DNA from: an uncultured Armatimonadota bacterium
GTDB taxonomy: Bacteria; Armatimonadota; Fimbriimonadia; Fimbriimonadales; Fimbriimonadaceae
Assembly (NCBI GenBank): GCA_903927025.1
Contig: CAIYLG010000014.1
Span: forward strand, 186,001 to 250,000
Reading direction: 5' to 3'
Length of the DNA stretch: 64,000 nt
Every line of letters begins with the position of its first letter. Positions within the stretch are counted from its first letter, which is position 1. Under the pieces are notes generated by a model. It saw only the letters and a program-made list of their open reading frames with translations, ran no database searches and had not been told where the DNA came from. The position numbers and the translations under genes were made by a program. Shown piece by piece: positions 8,730 to 17,030 of the stretch.

Positions 8730-11342
8730 ATGGCAACGTGTGTGCGCCCGGACGTGACGTCGGGCATTGTGGATCAGCGACAATTTCGACTCTTCTCCCC
8801 TCGCTTCCTTAGTCAACACGCCCGATTGCTGGCTGTTGCGGCGGTAGCGCTCTTGCCGCTAGTTGCCTGTGCTCAATTGGCGAACACTGCTTGGCCCAAG
8901 TTCCTAGGGAACGCCCAGAACACTTCGCAAGGACAAGGTCAGGGCGCAACAAACAGCGTCAAGTGGACTTTCACTGCGCAGGCCCCTATTTACACGGCGC
9001 CATCCATCGGAGCAGACGGTACCGTTTATGTCGGCTCGGACGACTTTAACGTCTATGCGCTCAATCCGGCGACAGGTGCGGTGAAATGGACGTTCGCCAC
9101 TCAGAGCTATGTAGAGTCATCACCCGCTATCGGTTCTGACGGTACCGTCTATGTAGGTTCAGACGACAACAATCTGTACGCGCTGAACGGATCGACTGGA
9201 GTCGTTAAGTGGTCCTTCGGAACTACGTCGTTTATTGATGCTTCTCCTTGCATCGGTCCAGATGGAACCGTTTATGTTGGCTCGACCGATGGCAATCTCT
9301 ACGCACTCAACGGTGCAACTGGGGCGCTCCTCTGGAAGTTCGGCACTCAGGGTGCGGTTGAGTCCTCTCCCGCGCTCGGAGCAGATGGAACTGTCTACTT
9401 TGGCTCTGATGATGGAAACGTCTACGCCTTGGTTGGGAAGACTGGGGCCCTCAAGTGGTCCTATGCGCTCCAAGTGCCAGTCTTTAACTCGCCTAGCGTG
9501 GGTCCAGACGGAACCGTGTTTGTGGGCGCTGACGCAATCTATGCACTCGTTGGAAATGCGACCACCGTTCCGACAGTTAAGTGGACTTACAATTACGGTT
9601 ACGACGTCACCTGCCCGATCTCAATCACTTCAACCGGCTTTTTGGTTGTCGCAACTGCAGATGGCCAAGTGCGCTACCTCTCAACCAAGGGAGACCTTCA
9701 GTGGTTCTACCAAGGTGCCGGAGGTATCTATGAAGGAGCCCCATCCATCGGATCGGACGGTACGATCTACCTCGCGAGCGATGCCGGCATTCTTTCGGCA
9801 GTCTCGCCAACCGGAACGGAGATTTGGAACTACACCGCTCCCGCCGAAGTGTTTGGCTCTTCTGCCGTCATTAGTGGGAATGGCACGCTGTATCTTGGTG
9901 GGCTAAGCGGAAACCTTGTTGCCTTTCAGTCGCTAACTCCGCAGGCGCTGACGGTCGCTCCGTCTACGGTCGCAGGAGGTGTATCTGCAACTGGAACCGT
10001 TACTTTAAACCTACCAGCCACAGGGACCGGACTGGTCGTTACGCTTTCAAGCAGTAGCGCTGATGCGGTTGTTCCGGCTTCGGTCACCATACCGAGCGGC
10101 GCTATCACTGCCACATTCCAGATCACCACGAGTTCAGTTACGAAATCAGAGACGGTCACCCTCACCGCAGGTGTTGGAACTACTGCCGTGACAGGGACTG
10201 TAACGATCGTTCCCCCTGCTCTAACCGGCATCAGCTTCTCACCGGCGGCGGTGTCTGGCGGAACTTATGGAGTCGGCACGCTGACTCTAAACGGCCCTGC
10301 GCCCACCGGTGGTGTTACGGTTAGTTTGAAGAGCAGCGCAACCGCATATGTGACGGTTCCTGCGGTCGTCTTTATCGCCGCAGGAAAGTCATCTGTTACA
10401 TTCCAGGCTTCTACAACGGCAGTCACAGCCGCACACAGTTCAGTGGTGACTGCAACATACGGAACTGTCTCTGAAACGGCGACTTTGACTGTCAATCCGG
10501 CGACTTTGTCTGCATTCTCAGTGAGTCCCACCGTCCTTGCCGGTGGCAACACCGCAACTGGAACTGTCTCAATTACGGCTCCGGCAGCGATTGCCATCAC
10601 GATAAAGCTGTCAAGCGATACCAAGGCAGTGACGGTTCCGTTGAGTGTCGTGATCGCAAAAGGGAAGTCCACCGGGACGTTTACGATTCACACGGTTGCG
10701 GTGTCAGCGGCCACAACCGCAACGATTCAAGCCGGCATTGGAACGAGTGTTCTAACCAGCAAACTCACCGTGACGGCACCGAGCCTAGCTTCGCTCACTT
10801 TTGCGGCCAAATCGGTTGTTGGCGGAATCTCCGACACAGGAACGGTCAAATTGACTGGACCAGCAGGTTCCGGCGGCATGACGGTCGGACTCGTGAGCTC
10901 CACTTCGTCCGCAACGGTGCCGGCGACTGTGAAGGTGCCGCAGGGCGCGCTGTCAACCACGTTTGTCGCTAAGACGATTGCGGTAGCGACCAACGTTGCG
11001 GCAACTGTGACGGCATCTCTAAACGACACAACAGTTCAAGGCTCTTTCACCATCACTGCTCCAACGGTTAAAGCACTTGTTCTTGCTCCGCCAACCGTAA
11101 AGGGAGGGAAGTCTGTAACCGGCACGGTGACAATCTCATCGGCCGCACCTGCAGCCGGCCTGACTCTTACACTGGCGAGCGATTCTGGTTCGGCAACGTT
11201 GCCAAAGACGCTTGTCATTCCAGCAGGCAAGCTGATTGGAACGTTCAAGATCGCTACCACCGCCGTCACCGCGAAGACGGTGGCAAACATCTCTGCTGGT
11301 GTAAACGCATCGAGCAAGTCAGCCAAACTCACCATTAGCTGA
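8730..11342 (+). CDS. Secreted PQQ-type beta-propeller with five Ig-like repeats
   Basis: 870 residues from the ATG at 8730. A GTG at 8709 is in frame but would include the -10 box. The N-region MATCVRPDVTSGI parallels that of the gene at 5637, and the hydrophobic segment ends LVACAQ. The propeller (~45-400) is closely similar to its neighbour, including the SYVESSPAIGSDGTVYVGSD blades and the EVFGSSAVIS blade near the end. The Ig-like repeats (five) are more diverged than the propellers, so tails evolve separately from heads. The last repeat ends SAKLTIS, like that of the 2701 gene, so this copy is not truncated. A strong hairpin follows. The substrate or partner is unknown; an exported, surface-exposed location is inferred. 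Confidence 0.8.
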   Translation: MATCVRPDVTSGIVDQRQFRLFSPRFLSQHARLLAVAAVALLPLVACAQLANTAWPKFLGNAQNTSQGQGQGATNSVKWTFTAQAPIYTAPSIGADGTVYVGSDDFNVYALNPATGAVKWTFATQSYVESSPAIGSDGTVYVGSDDNNLYALNGSTGVVKWSFGTTSFIDASPCIGPDGTVYVGSTDGNLYALNGATGALLWKFGTQGAVESSPALGADGTVYFGSDDGNVYALVGKTGALKWSYALQVPVFNSPSVGPDGTVFVGADAIYALVGNATTVPTVKWTYNYGYDVTCPISITSTGFLVVATADGQVRYLSTKGDLQWFYQGAGGIYEGAPSIGSDGTIYLASDAGILSAVSPTGTEIWNYTAPAEVFGSSAVISGNGTLYLGGLSGNLVAFQSLTPQALTVAPSTVAGGVSATGTVTLNLPATGTGLVVTLSSSSADAVVPASVTIPSGAITATFQITTSSVTKSETVTLTAGVGTTAVTGTVTIVPPALTGISFSPAAVSGGTYGVGTLTLNGPAPTGGVTVSLKSSATAYVTVPAVVFIAAGKSSVTFQASTTAVTAAHSSVVTATYGTVSETATLTVNPATLSAFSVSPTVLAGGNTATGTVSITAPAAIAITIKLSSDTKAVTVPLSVVIAKGKSTGTFTIHTVAVSAATTATIQAGIGTSVLTSKLTVTAPSLASLTFAAKSVVGGISDTGTVKLTGPAGSGGMTVGLVSSTSSATVPATVKVPQGALSTTFVAKTIAVATNVAATVTASLNDTTVQGSFTITAPTVKALVLAPPTVKGGKSVTGTVTISSAAPAAGLTLTLASDSGSATLPKTLVIPAGKLIGTFKIATTAVTAKTVANISAGVNASSKSAKLTIS

Positions 11343-11348
11343 ACAAGC

Positions 11349-11383
11349 CGGGCCGATTCTGTCTGGGAATCGGCCCGTTTCTG
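11349..11383 (+). terminator. Rho-independent terminator after the propeller cluster
   Basis: A perfect 11-bp stem (CGGGCCGATTC / GAATCGGCCCG) with a 7-base loop is followed by TTTCTGTG. It starts 6 bases after the stop codon. Confidence 0.8.
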
Positions 11384-11429
11384 TGTCTGGACAAGGTTTG
11401 GCTCCAGCAGGAGGCGACCCCCACTTCGG

Positions 11430-11435
11430 TATAAT
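11430..11435 (+). promoter_or_regulatory. -10 box TATAAT of the tRNA gene
   Basis: Consensus TATAAT lies 10 bases before the first base of the mature tRNA. No clear -35 box was found at 16-18 bp upstream. Confidence 0.6.
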
Positions 11436-11445
11436 CAACGTTCGT

Positions 11446-11521
11446 GCGCTCGTAGCTCAGTGGATAGAGCATCAGCTTGCGGAGCTGAGGGTCGTAGGTT
11501 CGAGTCCTATCGAGCGCGCCA
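11446..11521 (+). tRNA. tRNA-Arg (anticodon GCG)
   Basis: 76 bases fold as a complete cloverleaf. The acceptor stem is GCGCTCG/CGAGCGC, the D stem GCTC/GAGC and the anticodon stem TCAGC/GCTGA with loop TTGCGGA. The T stem GTAGG/CCTAT carries loop TTCGAGT, the discriminator is G, and CCA is encoded. The anticodon GCG reads CGC. The A in the D loop (GTGGATA) fits an arginine tRNA. Confidence 0.93.
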
Positions 11522-12138
11522 ATTTCCTAGACCCGTCCTCCCATGTCGATTCGGATTTTGGGAGCTAATCTATTTCCTGGCTCTAGACTCCAATTCACTC
11601 TTCTGTTGCGAGGTGATCGCATATTACAGAATCCTGGATCAATTGATCAGCAGATATTCCGCGCATTTTGTGCGAATGGGTATCTGTTTTTTCGTGCCTG
11701 AGCCCTGATCCAACAAGGGAGCGATCTAGGCTTTAGGGCGTCTGCGGTAGGGGTATAGCGTTGCGTTCCCCAAGGCTGAAATCTTTGGACGGCATGCTCC
11801 GTTCTTTAAGTCGCTATTGAACTAGCCCACGGCGAATTCCTTAAATGGTTCGTTGAATGCTTTGGCGTCGACGCCCCATCAATATGCTCGACTGGATCGT
11901 GTAAATCCCCCGAATTTTAATAGTACGTTTACGCATTTCAATTGAGCTTGTTTTGAGAAATGAATGGTTCGAGGTGTTTTTCGTTGTTCCAGACCGTCAA
12001 TAGTGAGGAATTTGAGACATAATCGCCTATCTAATTCACATTCTGTCGATTGGATATTCTGAATATTCCCATTTGAAAGGAAATCTGAAGTGCTCGGGAC
12101 CACAAGTATCCGACGCTATTCACCCATAAGGAACAAAA
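11522..12138. other. 617-bp region without a convincing gene
   Basis: This region is more AT-rich than its neighbours. It contains a stem-loop at 11601-11631 (TTCTGTTGCGA...TCGCA..ACAGAA), a 12-bp palindrome GATCAATTGATC at 11637-11648 and a terminator at 11651-11692. From about 11700 to 12138 I see no coding frame, repeat or RNA fold that I recognise. The final bases carry AAGGA before the ATG at 12139. Confidence 0.5.
11651..11692 (+). terminator. Intrinsic terminator 130 bp after the tRNA
   Basis: CAGATA and TATCTG form the base of a stem whose inner part (TTC.GCGCA / TGTGC GAA) also pairs. Six T residues follow at 11687-11692. It may end the tRNA transcript, or a small RNA encoded between 11522 and 11690. 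Confidence 0.65.
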
Positions 12139-12876
12139 ATGAACCTACGCCACACAACGACACTTGCTCTCTGCGTTGCTATTAGCGCCGTTGCTTCTGC
12201 ACAGACTTCGACAACTGATCGCAACTTCCAGCGATTGGATAAGCTTGTTGCAACGAAGGCTGCTTCAAAAACGGATGCAACCACGCCTTCCGCTGTTTCC
12301 TATAGCCTTGCCGTCAACACGACATTCCCTGACACCCAGTTCACCCTCGGTGGCTCGTTCATCTACGGCTACAAGCCGAATGCTAACGGTGTGGGACTCT
12401 TCCAGTCGACGCTTTCGTTCGTTCACGCAAACCCATCTGGCGGAACCATTTCGGAGACGATGAGCGAGACCGCAAGCTATCAGTTGCTCTCCGATGGAGC
12501 CGGTGCTTGGACAATTGGTACCAGCGCTGCCACCGCAACCTTAGGCGTTATCACGGTATCCCCTTACCTGGCGTTCACCTACCCGTCATCAGGCGTGATC
12601 ACGATCACCCCGACGGTGACCTACGTTCATTCCTACGGCAACGGACTTCTAGCTGACGGATACGTCCCAGACTTCTTCCTGACCTTCACGCCGAAGTTCC
12701 TCGGAAAGATTGTTCTGTTCGGCGACTATACCGTGGCAACACGAGAATTTGGCCAGGCAACCGGCCAGGCAGGCTTCTCCTACCCAATTAAGGACAGCTG
12801 GTCTCTCAAGTTTGCAGGTACTGCTTCAAAGGGTCTGCAGACCGGTTTCTCGGCTCAGCTCGGCTACAAGTTCTAA
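12139..12876 (+). CDS. Putative outer-membrane beta-barrel protein
   Basis: 245 residues with a clear signal peptide (MNLRHTTTLALCVAISAVASAQ, cleavage near 21). A low-complexity linker precedes alternating hydrophobic/polar strands rich in Y, F, T and S (for example YSLAVNTTFPDTQF and WSLKFAGTASKG). The protein ends in LGYKF; a C-terminal aromatic residue is the usual signature of proteins inserted by the BAM complex. The start is supported by AAGGA 6 bases upstream of the ATG. No family can be named. It could be a small porin-like barrel, or a secreted beta protein if the organism had no outer membrane. It stands alone between a tRNA region and a convergent small gene. Confidence 0.65.
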   Translation: MNLRHTTTLALCVAISAVASAQTSTTDRNFQRLDKLVATKAASKTDATTPSAVSYSLAVNTTFPDTQFTLGGSFIYGYKPNANGVGLFQSTLSFVHANPSGGTISETMSETASYQLLSDGAGAWTIGTSAATATLGVITVSPYLAFTYPSSGVITITPTVTYVHSYGNGLLADGYVPDFFLTFTPKFLGKIVLFGDYTVATREFGQATGQAGFSYPIKDSWSLKFAGTASKGLQTGFSAQLGYKF

Positions 12877-12877
12877 G

Positions 12878-13111
12878 TTAGCCGTTTGATTTCTTCTTAG
12901 GGCTTTCAGGCTGCTTAGAAGACTTCTTGGGTGGCGTCTGCTTTTTAGCGGACGCCACCTTTTTCTTGGCTAGGACTTGATCTTGTCGATCATTCTTTAG
13001 CTGCTGCAGCGTCGCGCGCGTCGAAGGTCCGTTCCCGGCCTTGCCCTGTGCGAAGGACGCTTGGGTCAGAGCTCCTAGAGCCGTGATTGCTAAAAGTGTT
13101 CGCAACATCAT
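12878..13111 (-). CDS. Small secreted lysine-rich protein
   Basis: 77 residues with a signal peptide (MMLRTLLAITALGALTQASFAQ). The mature part is highly basic, with repeated KK and PKK/SKK motifs toward the C-terminus (KKQTPPKKSSK, PKKKSNG). Low-complexity basic tails of this kind bind nucleic acid or acidic polymers in other proteins; here the role is unknown. Two adjacent ATG codons (13111 and 13108) could start it. AAAGGA directly precedes them, which fits the second better. It converges on the barrel gene, ending 2 bases from it. Confidence 0.6.
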   Translation of the reverse strand: MMLRTLLAITALGALTQASFAQGKAGNGPSTRATLQQLKNDRQDQVLAKKKVASAKKQTPPKKSSKQPESPKKKSNG

Positions 13112-13235
13112 CCTTTAAGACGTCAAAGTCAGCAGGTTTATGTTCAGACCAGCGCGCAATTGATTCAATCTTGAACTTATTCTCTTTCAGCTAGCGTCCC
13201 AGTACAAGTACAGAATTGCATCCGGAGGTTAGAAG

Positions 13236-14027
13236 ATGCGAAAGCAAGATTTGGGTCTGTTGGGAGTTGTCGTTTTGGGCTGTGTTGCCTGCGGTGGCGG
13301 AGGTTCAGCGCCAAATGTTCCCGGAAACTACGCAGGCACCTATGTTGGAGAGCTCGTCGACAACACCGGAAGGACCGGTACGGTCGTTTTCCAAGTTCAG
13401 GGCGGAAATCCCGAGGCGGTCACGGGGCAAGTGACCTACTCGACAGGGTCGCTTGGCTTTACTGGGAAAGTGGTAAACGGTGGAGGGGGAACTATGGTGT
13501 TTGGTGCCCCGTTCTGGAGCTTCTTTGCCCTTGGACCGTCTGGCGCCAAAACGACGACCCTCGTCATAAGCCAAGTCATCCAGACGATTAATCTGCCGAA
13601 TGGTGGAAGCACTTCCCATTCTCCTGCCTCCGTGGTGCCTGTGTCTGGGAAGGTTGCCCTTGTTGCGAACCCTAGTGGCATCTTCGGAAATGGAAATAAT
13701 TTCCAGGGCGAGTTTACGGGCACAATTACGGACACTGCCCTTAACCAGGCCACTGCCCTTGCCGTGAATATTGACAGTGACGGGAACGTGCTGGGAACTG
13801 CTGTGATCCAGAAAAATGGGTCTCCTACGCTGAGTGGGATTTCCGGCACGATCCTCAGTAGTGGGCAGCTCGTGTACACAACGCAGGGGAATCAAATAAG
13901 CGGTCAAGGAACACTAACTTTGAAAGCGGGCGCTCCCAGCGGCACGGTTAAGTTAAGCAACGGTGACTCTGCTACGGTGTCGCTGAATCAGGTTAAGCCA
14001 ATTCCGCCGCCCACCCTGCGGCGATAG
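13236..14027 (+). CDS. Putative lipoprotein of unknown function
   Basis: 263 residues. The N-terminus MRKQDLGLLGVVVLGCVACGGGG is a lipoprotein-type signal with Cys at 16 and 19 followed by a glycine stretch, as in many exported lipoproteins. The body is glycine-, threonine- and valine-rich, with beta-type segments (NYAGTYVGELVD, GNGNNFQGEFTGTITD, GTVVFQVQGG). It resembles calycin-like or pilus-associated beta sandwiches only loosely. The start is fixed by GGAGG 8 bases before the ATG. It is not obviously a relative of the Ig-like repeat proteins. The gene ends just before the convergent cupin gene. Confidence 0.65.
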   Translation: MRKQDLGLLGVVVLGCVACGGGGSAPNVPGNYAGTYVGELVDNTGRTGTVVFQVQGGNPEAVTGQVTYSTGSLGFTGKVVNGGGGTMVFGAPFWSFFALGPSGAKTTTLVISQVIQTINLPNGGSTSHSPASVVPVSGKVALVANPSGIFGNGNNFQGEFTGTITDTALNQATALAVNIDSDGNVLGTAVIQKNGSPTLSGISGTILSSGQLVYTTQGNQISGQGTLTLKAGAPSGTVKLSNGDSATVSLNQVKPIPPPTLRR

Positions 14028-14028
14028 G

Positions 14029-14391
14029 TCATATGTGCTCAGGCTGGTGGACCGTTCTGTATCCAGTTGTGTTGCCCGTATTCAATGTAGAAGCGGGCTC
14101 GAACAGCATGACTTCGACCTCGGCATCCGCATAGGGTTTGTGCACGACTCCTTTTGGAACGACGATCATCTCCCCGGCCTCCACCCATTCAGATCGATCC
14201 CTAAAGTCCATTCGGAAGCGGCCCCGAACGACGAGGAACAGTTCATCCTCGAGCTCGTGGGAGTGCCAGACAAAGTCACCGCTAAACTTGACGAGTTTCA
14301 CTTGCTGGCCATTGAGCTCAGCAATGATTTTGGGCGACCATTGATCAGAGAAGAGGTCCAGCTTTTCTGCAAGGTTTATTTTGTGAAGCAT
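14029..14391 (-). CDS. Small single-domain cupin
   Basis: 120 residues from the ATG at 14391; a longer frame to 14481 adds an arginine-rich stretch that does not fit the family. Cupin motif 1 is complete: H43-x-H45-x4-E50 and G57. Motif 2 is G73-x5-P79-x-G81-x2-H84. The four likely metal ligands are H43, H45, E50 and H84. Such small cupins bind a metal and act as isomerases, dioxygenases or sensors; the substrate here cannot be told. The gene is divergent from the Tat-exported protein at 14500 and convergent with the lipoprotein gene. Confidence 0.8.
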   Translation of the reverse strand: MLHKINLAEKLDLFSDQWSPKIIAELNGQQVKLVKFSGDFVWHSHELEDELFLVVRGRFRMDFRDRSEWVEAGEMIVVPKGVVHKPYADAEVEVMLFEPASTLNTGNTTGYRTVHQPEHI

Positions 14392-14486
14392 GGTGAACCG
14401 GCAATGAATTCGTAGGGTTATTCTACGTGACAACCGACCGCGGGACACTGGCTTTGAAACTCGTGTTGGGTTTTTGAGCAAGGTGC

Positions 14487-14492
14487 AATAAT
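14487..14492 (+). promoter_or_regulatory. -10 box AATAAT of the Tat-exported protein gene
   Basis: AATAAT is followed by 7 bases (TGCGGGG) and the ATG at 14500, in the same leaderless layout as several genes in the window. Confidence 0.45.
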
Positions 14493-14499
14493 TGCGGGG

Positions 14500-16179
14500 A
14501 TGCTTTCCCGGCGTGACCTTCTTAAGTATTCAGGACAGACACTTTTGGCGGCTGGGTGCGCTCCCCTTGCCATGGCTATTACCGAACCCAACGCAGTCGC
14601 AGGCACGCACGGACTCCGCTGCATCAACGTTATCAATTTCATCCGTGCCGTAGAGCCTAGGTTTGCCACAGACCTCCTCCTTCCCGTGCAGAAGCAAATG
14701 GAGCTCATCCTTGCACACCAGCTCCCCGCAACGTGGCTGCTCCAATTTGATGCGCTCGTATCGGGACCCTTTGTGACGTACCTAAAGACTCACATGGCGG
14801 AAGGGCATGAAGTTGGCTTTTGGTTTGAGATGAATGAGATGCACTGCCGAGCCGCTGACGTGGAATGGCGGGGAAGACCGGGATACGAGTGGGACAGTCA
14901 TCCGCCAGTGGCGTTCACCATCGGCTACACGCACCAGGAGCGAATCAAGCTGGCAGACACGGCAATGGAGACATTCAAGAAGGTTTGGGGGCAATACCCA
15001 AGCTCTGTGGCCAGTTGGAACCTGGACTCCATCACGGTCGCCCATCTCAGCGATCACTACGGTGTGGATGCCTTTGCGGTCTGCCGCGATCAGATCGCCA
15101 CGGATGGATTCACGATTTGGGGTGCTCCTATAGCGGGTTACTATCCCAGCAAGACGAACTGCTGGAGTCCCGCGCTGCATCGCGAGAACCAGATTGGATC
15201 TCCCATCTTTCGCATGTTGGGCCAAGACCCCGTTTATTACTACCAAAAGGATTTCTCCCTGCCCACCGGCCAACGCATCGGCGAGCCAGACACGATGGAG
15301 CCAGTTTGGACCTCGGGTCGGTCGGAAGAGTTTATCAAAGGCTTCCTAGAGATGATCGCCGCCGCGCCAACAATGAAATTCGGTTACGCCCAACTCGGCC
15401 AGGAGAACAGCTTCTCTTGGCCGGATATGGCGGAAGCCTATCCAAAGCAGATGACCGCCCTCGCGCAGCTCAGGGAAAAGGGAACAGTGCACGTGGAAAC
15501 GATGGGGGATTCTGGTCGGCGATTTAAGAGGGCCTTCGCGACAACGCCAACCCAAGCTCAGGTTCAGTTGACCGATCCGTTTGGCAACACGAATCCAGCG
15601 CAGGGGTCGATTTGGTACCAGAGCCGATTTTATCGCGCAAATCTCCACATCACTGGAGATTTGCCGTTCCTGCGCGATATCACGGTGTACAGCGATCAAA
15701 ATCCACAGCCGTTCCTTGACCAGGCCACAAGAAGCCACGAAGTGGAGCAGCGAATGCCCGCGATCTTGGACGGCTACCACTGGCGAAAGGAGCCCAAGCC
15801 TATGGAACCAGGAGCCGGCGGGTTTTTCATGCTTGGCGACAAGCGCCTGCGTCTCAAAGGGAAACCCAAGATCACGGAGACGGGGAATACGCTCCAAGTT
15901 GTGTTGGCCTGCACGGATGGAAGCACGCTCTCGATCCACTTTGAGGAGGAATCCATCGTCGTCTCGATCAAGCCAGCAACGACAGAACGCCTGTCGCTTT
16001 CACTGGAATGGGACCCTGCCAAGTCGAGCCTTGCCAACGTCCAACCGAAACGAGCCGAGTATGTCTGGCAGGAGTTTCGATACGGTGTGTCCGCTGATAG
16101 CGCCACCCTGGAGCAGACTTCGGGCGGTTGGTCGGCGACTGCGTCAGGGAAGTCCTTCCGTTTGAACCTGGCACAGTAG
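14500..16179 (+). CDS. Tat-exported protein with polysaccharide-deacetylase-like barrel
   Basis: 559 residues. The N-terminus MLSRRDLLKYSG carries a twin-arginine motif (RR at 4-5) and a hydrophobic stretch with LAAGC at 16-20, so export by Tat is likely, perhaps with lipid attachment. Residues ~40-340 resemble the NodB/glycoside-hydrolase-deacetylase alpha/beta barrel in layout: a strand with LLQFDALV, an EGHEVGFWFEM strand and an SVASWNLDS strand. A complete D-H-H metal triad is not obvious. The C-terminal ~170 residues (from about TDPFGNTNPAQ) look like a beta-rich carbohydrate-type domain. A role on cell-wall or exported polysaccharide is inference. Confidence 0.55.
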   Translation: MLSRRDLLKYSGQTLLAAGCAPLAMAITEPNAVAGTHGLRCINVINFIRAVEPRFATDLLLPVQKQMELILAHQLPATWLLQFDALVSGPFVTYLKTHMAEGHEVGFWFEMNEMHCRAADVEWRGRPGYEWDSHPPVAFTIGYTHQERIKLADTAMETFKKVWGQYPSSVASWNLDSITVAHLSDHYGVDAFAVCRDQIATDGFTIWGAPIAGYYPSKTNCWSPALHRENQIGSPIFRMLGQDPVYYYQKDFSLPTGQRIGEPDTMEPVWTSGRSEEFIKGFLEMIAAAPTMKFGYAQLGQENSFSWPDMAEAYPKQMTALAQLREKGTVHVETMGDSGRRFKRAFATTPTQAQVQLTDPFGNTNPAQGSIWYQSRFYRANLHITGDLPFLRDITVYSDQNPQPFLDQATRSHEVEQRMPAILDGYHWRKEPKPMEPGAGGFFMLGDKRLRLKGKPKITETGNTLQVVLACTDGSTLSIHFEEESIVVSIKPATTERLSLSLEWDPAKSSLANVQPKRAEYVWQEFRYGVSADSATLEQTSGGWSATASGKSFRLNLAQ

Positions 16180-16229
16180 GGCTCCTTTGATTGCCATTAC
16201 GTGCGGATTCGATTGACGAAAATAGGGAT

Positions 16230-16255
16230 TGATACCCTTAGGGGGTATGGTATCA
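16230..16255 (+). promoter_or_regulatory. CsoR/RcnR-type copper operator-like palindrome
   Basis: Nested inverted repeats overlap the start of the MerC-like gene. The outer arms are TGATACC (16230-16236) and GGTATCA (16249-16255); the inner arms are ATACCC and GGGTAT around a G-tract. The layout (TACCC..A/T..GGGGGTATGGTA) closely resembles operators described for CsoR copper sensors before copZA-type operons. TTGACG at 16213-16218 may be part of the -35 region. No csoR gene is in the window. Confidence 0.5.
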
Positions 16256-16701
16256 TGACTTCGTCGATGATGATCAGAGGTCGCTTTAACGTGGATAAAC
16301 TTGGTGCGTGCGCCAGCGGGATCTGCGCGGTGCACTGCCTGCTCACGGGAATTGCCTTTGGTGTGCTTTCCGTGATGGGTTTAAAGTGGTTCGGGTCGGT
16401 CACCACCGACATCGTATTCCTTTCCGTAACCCTATCGATTGCCAGCATCGCTATCTTCTCAGGCTATCGACGTCACGCATCCCTTTTGCCCGCCATTCTG
16501 TTTGCATTGGGCGTTTGCGCCATTGTGATCAGCCACTTTGTGCTTAAGCACGATTCAGGACCTTCTGGGGAAGGAATGTTGACGACTGTCCTTTCGGTTG
16601 GTGGAGGCTGTTGCCTCGTCGCTTTTCACTTATTGAACATGCGGCTCCCTGAATCAGGCGCTTGCGCCGTTCAGGGACAGCACGAGCATCAGCTCGGCTG
16701 A
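16255..16701 (+). CDS. MerC-family membrane protein
   Basis: 148 residues from the ATG at 16255; ATGs at 16267 and 16270 are alternatives. The N-terminal sequence DKLGACASGICAVHCLLTG matches the MerC family, in which paired cysteines near the first membrane segment bind a soft metal such as Hg(II). Four hydrophobic segments are visible (ACASGICAVHC..., TTDIVFLSVTLSIASIAIF, LPAILFALGVCAIVISHFV, LTTVLSVGGGCCLVAFHLL). The C-terminus ends QHEHQLG, a possible extra metal-binding tail. There is no mer operon here, so metal uptake or homeostasis other than mercury resistance is possible. The operator-like palindrome over the start suggests metal-responsive control. Confidence 0.75.
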   Translation: MTSSMMIRGRFNVDKLGACASGICAVHCLLTGIAFGVLSVMGLKWFGSVTTDIVFLSVTLSIASIAIFSGYRRHASLLPAILFALGVCAIVISHFVLKHDSGPSGEGMLTTVLSVGGGCCLVAFHLLNMRLPESGACAVQGQHEHQLG

Positions 16702-16757
16702 TGAAACCCTTGTGACAGCCCCCGGGTTGCGGGGACATTTCAGCCAGCGACGTCGGT

Positions 16758-17030
16758 CTACTCCTCTAAGGGCACCCAATCTCCATATCGGCGAACGTAA
16801 AGAGTCTTCTCATCGATCTCCAGCTTCTCCCACCATGGGCCAGCAAAAAGTTCAACCATCGTCGATTCGGATCCCGGTGGTAGCGGATCCCACATACCCT
16901 CATTAATGCTTCCAGGAACACGCAAATCCAAGTGGGGAGAACCGGCGAAGATCGCTGGCTCGAGGCATCCGTAATTCCCGGTGGCAATGTCCGACTGAGC
17001 CAGCGAAGTCTTTAGTAGACAATCCTCAGG
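16758..17030 (-). pseudogene. Beheaded gene remnant, about 90 codons, family unknown
   Basis: On the minus strand a continuous frame from 17030 down to a TAG at 16758-16760 encodes a protein-like sequence. It begins EDCLLKTSLAQSDIATGNYG, continues through a proline/glycine-rich centre (SINEGMWDPLPPGSESTMV) and ends DEKTLYVRRYGDWVPLEE. Amino-acid make-up and codon choice look like a real protein. There is no usable start codon in its first half; the frame enters the hairpin-rich repeat at 17028 and meets a stop (TAA, 17097-17099) inside it. The simplest reading is a gene whose N-terminal part was lost or displaced by the repeat array. I do not recognise the family. A shorter product from an internal TTG is conceivable. 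Confidence 0.5.

Noticed and set aside
14392-14481. N-terminal extension of the cupin
   Set aside because: Arginine-rich, outside the family's usual start, and it overlaps the probable promoter region.
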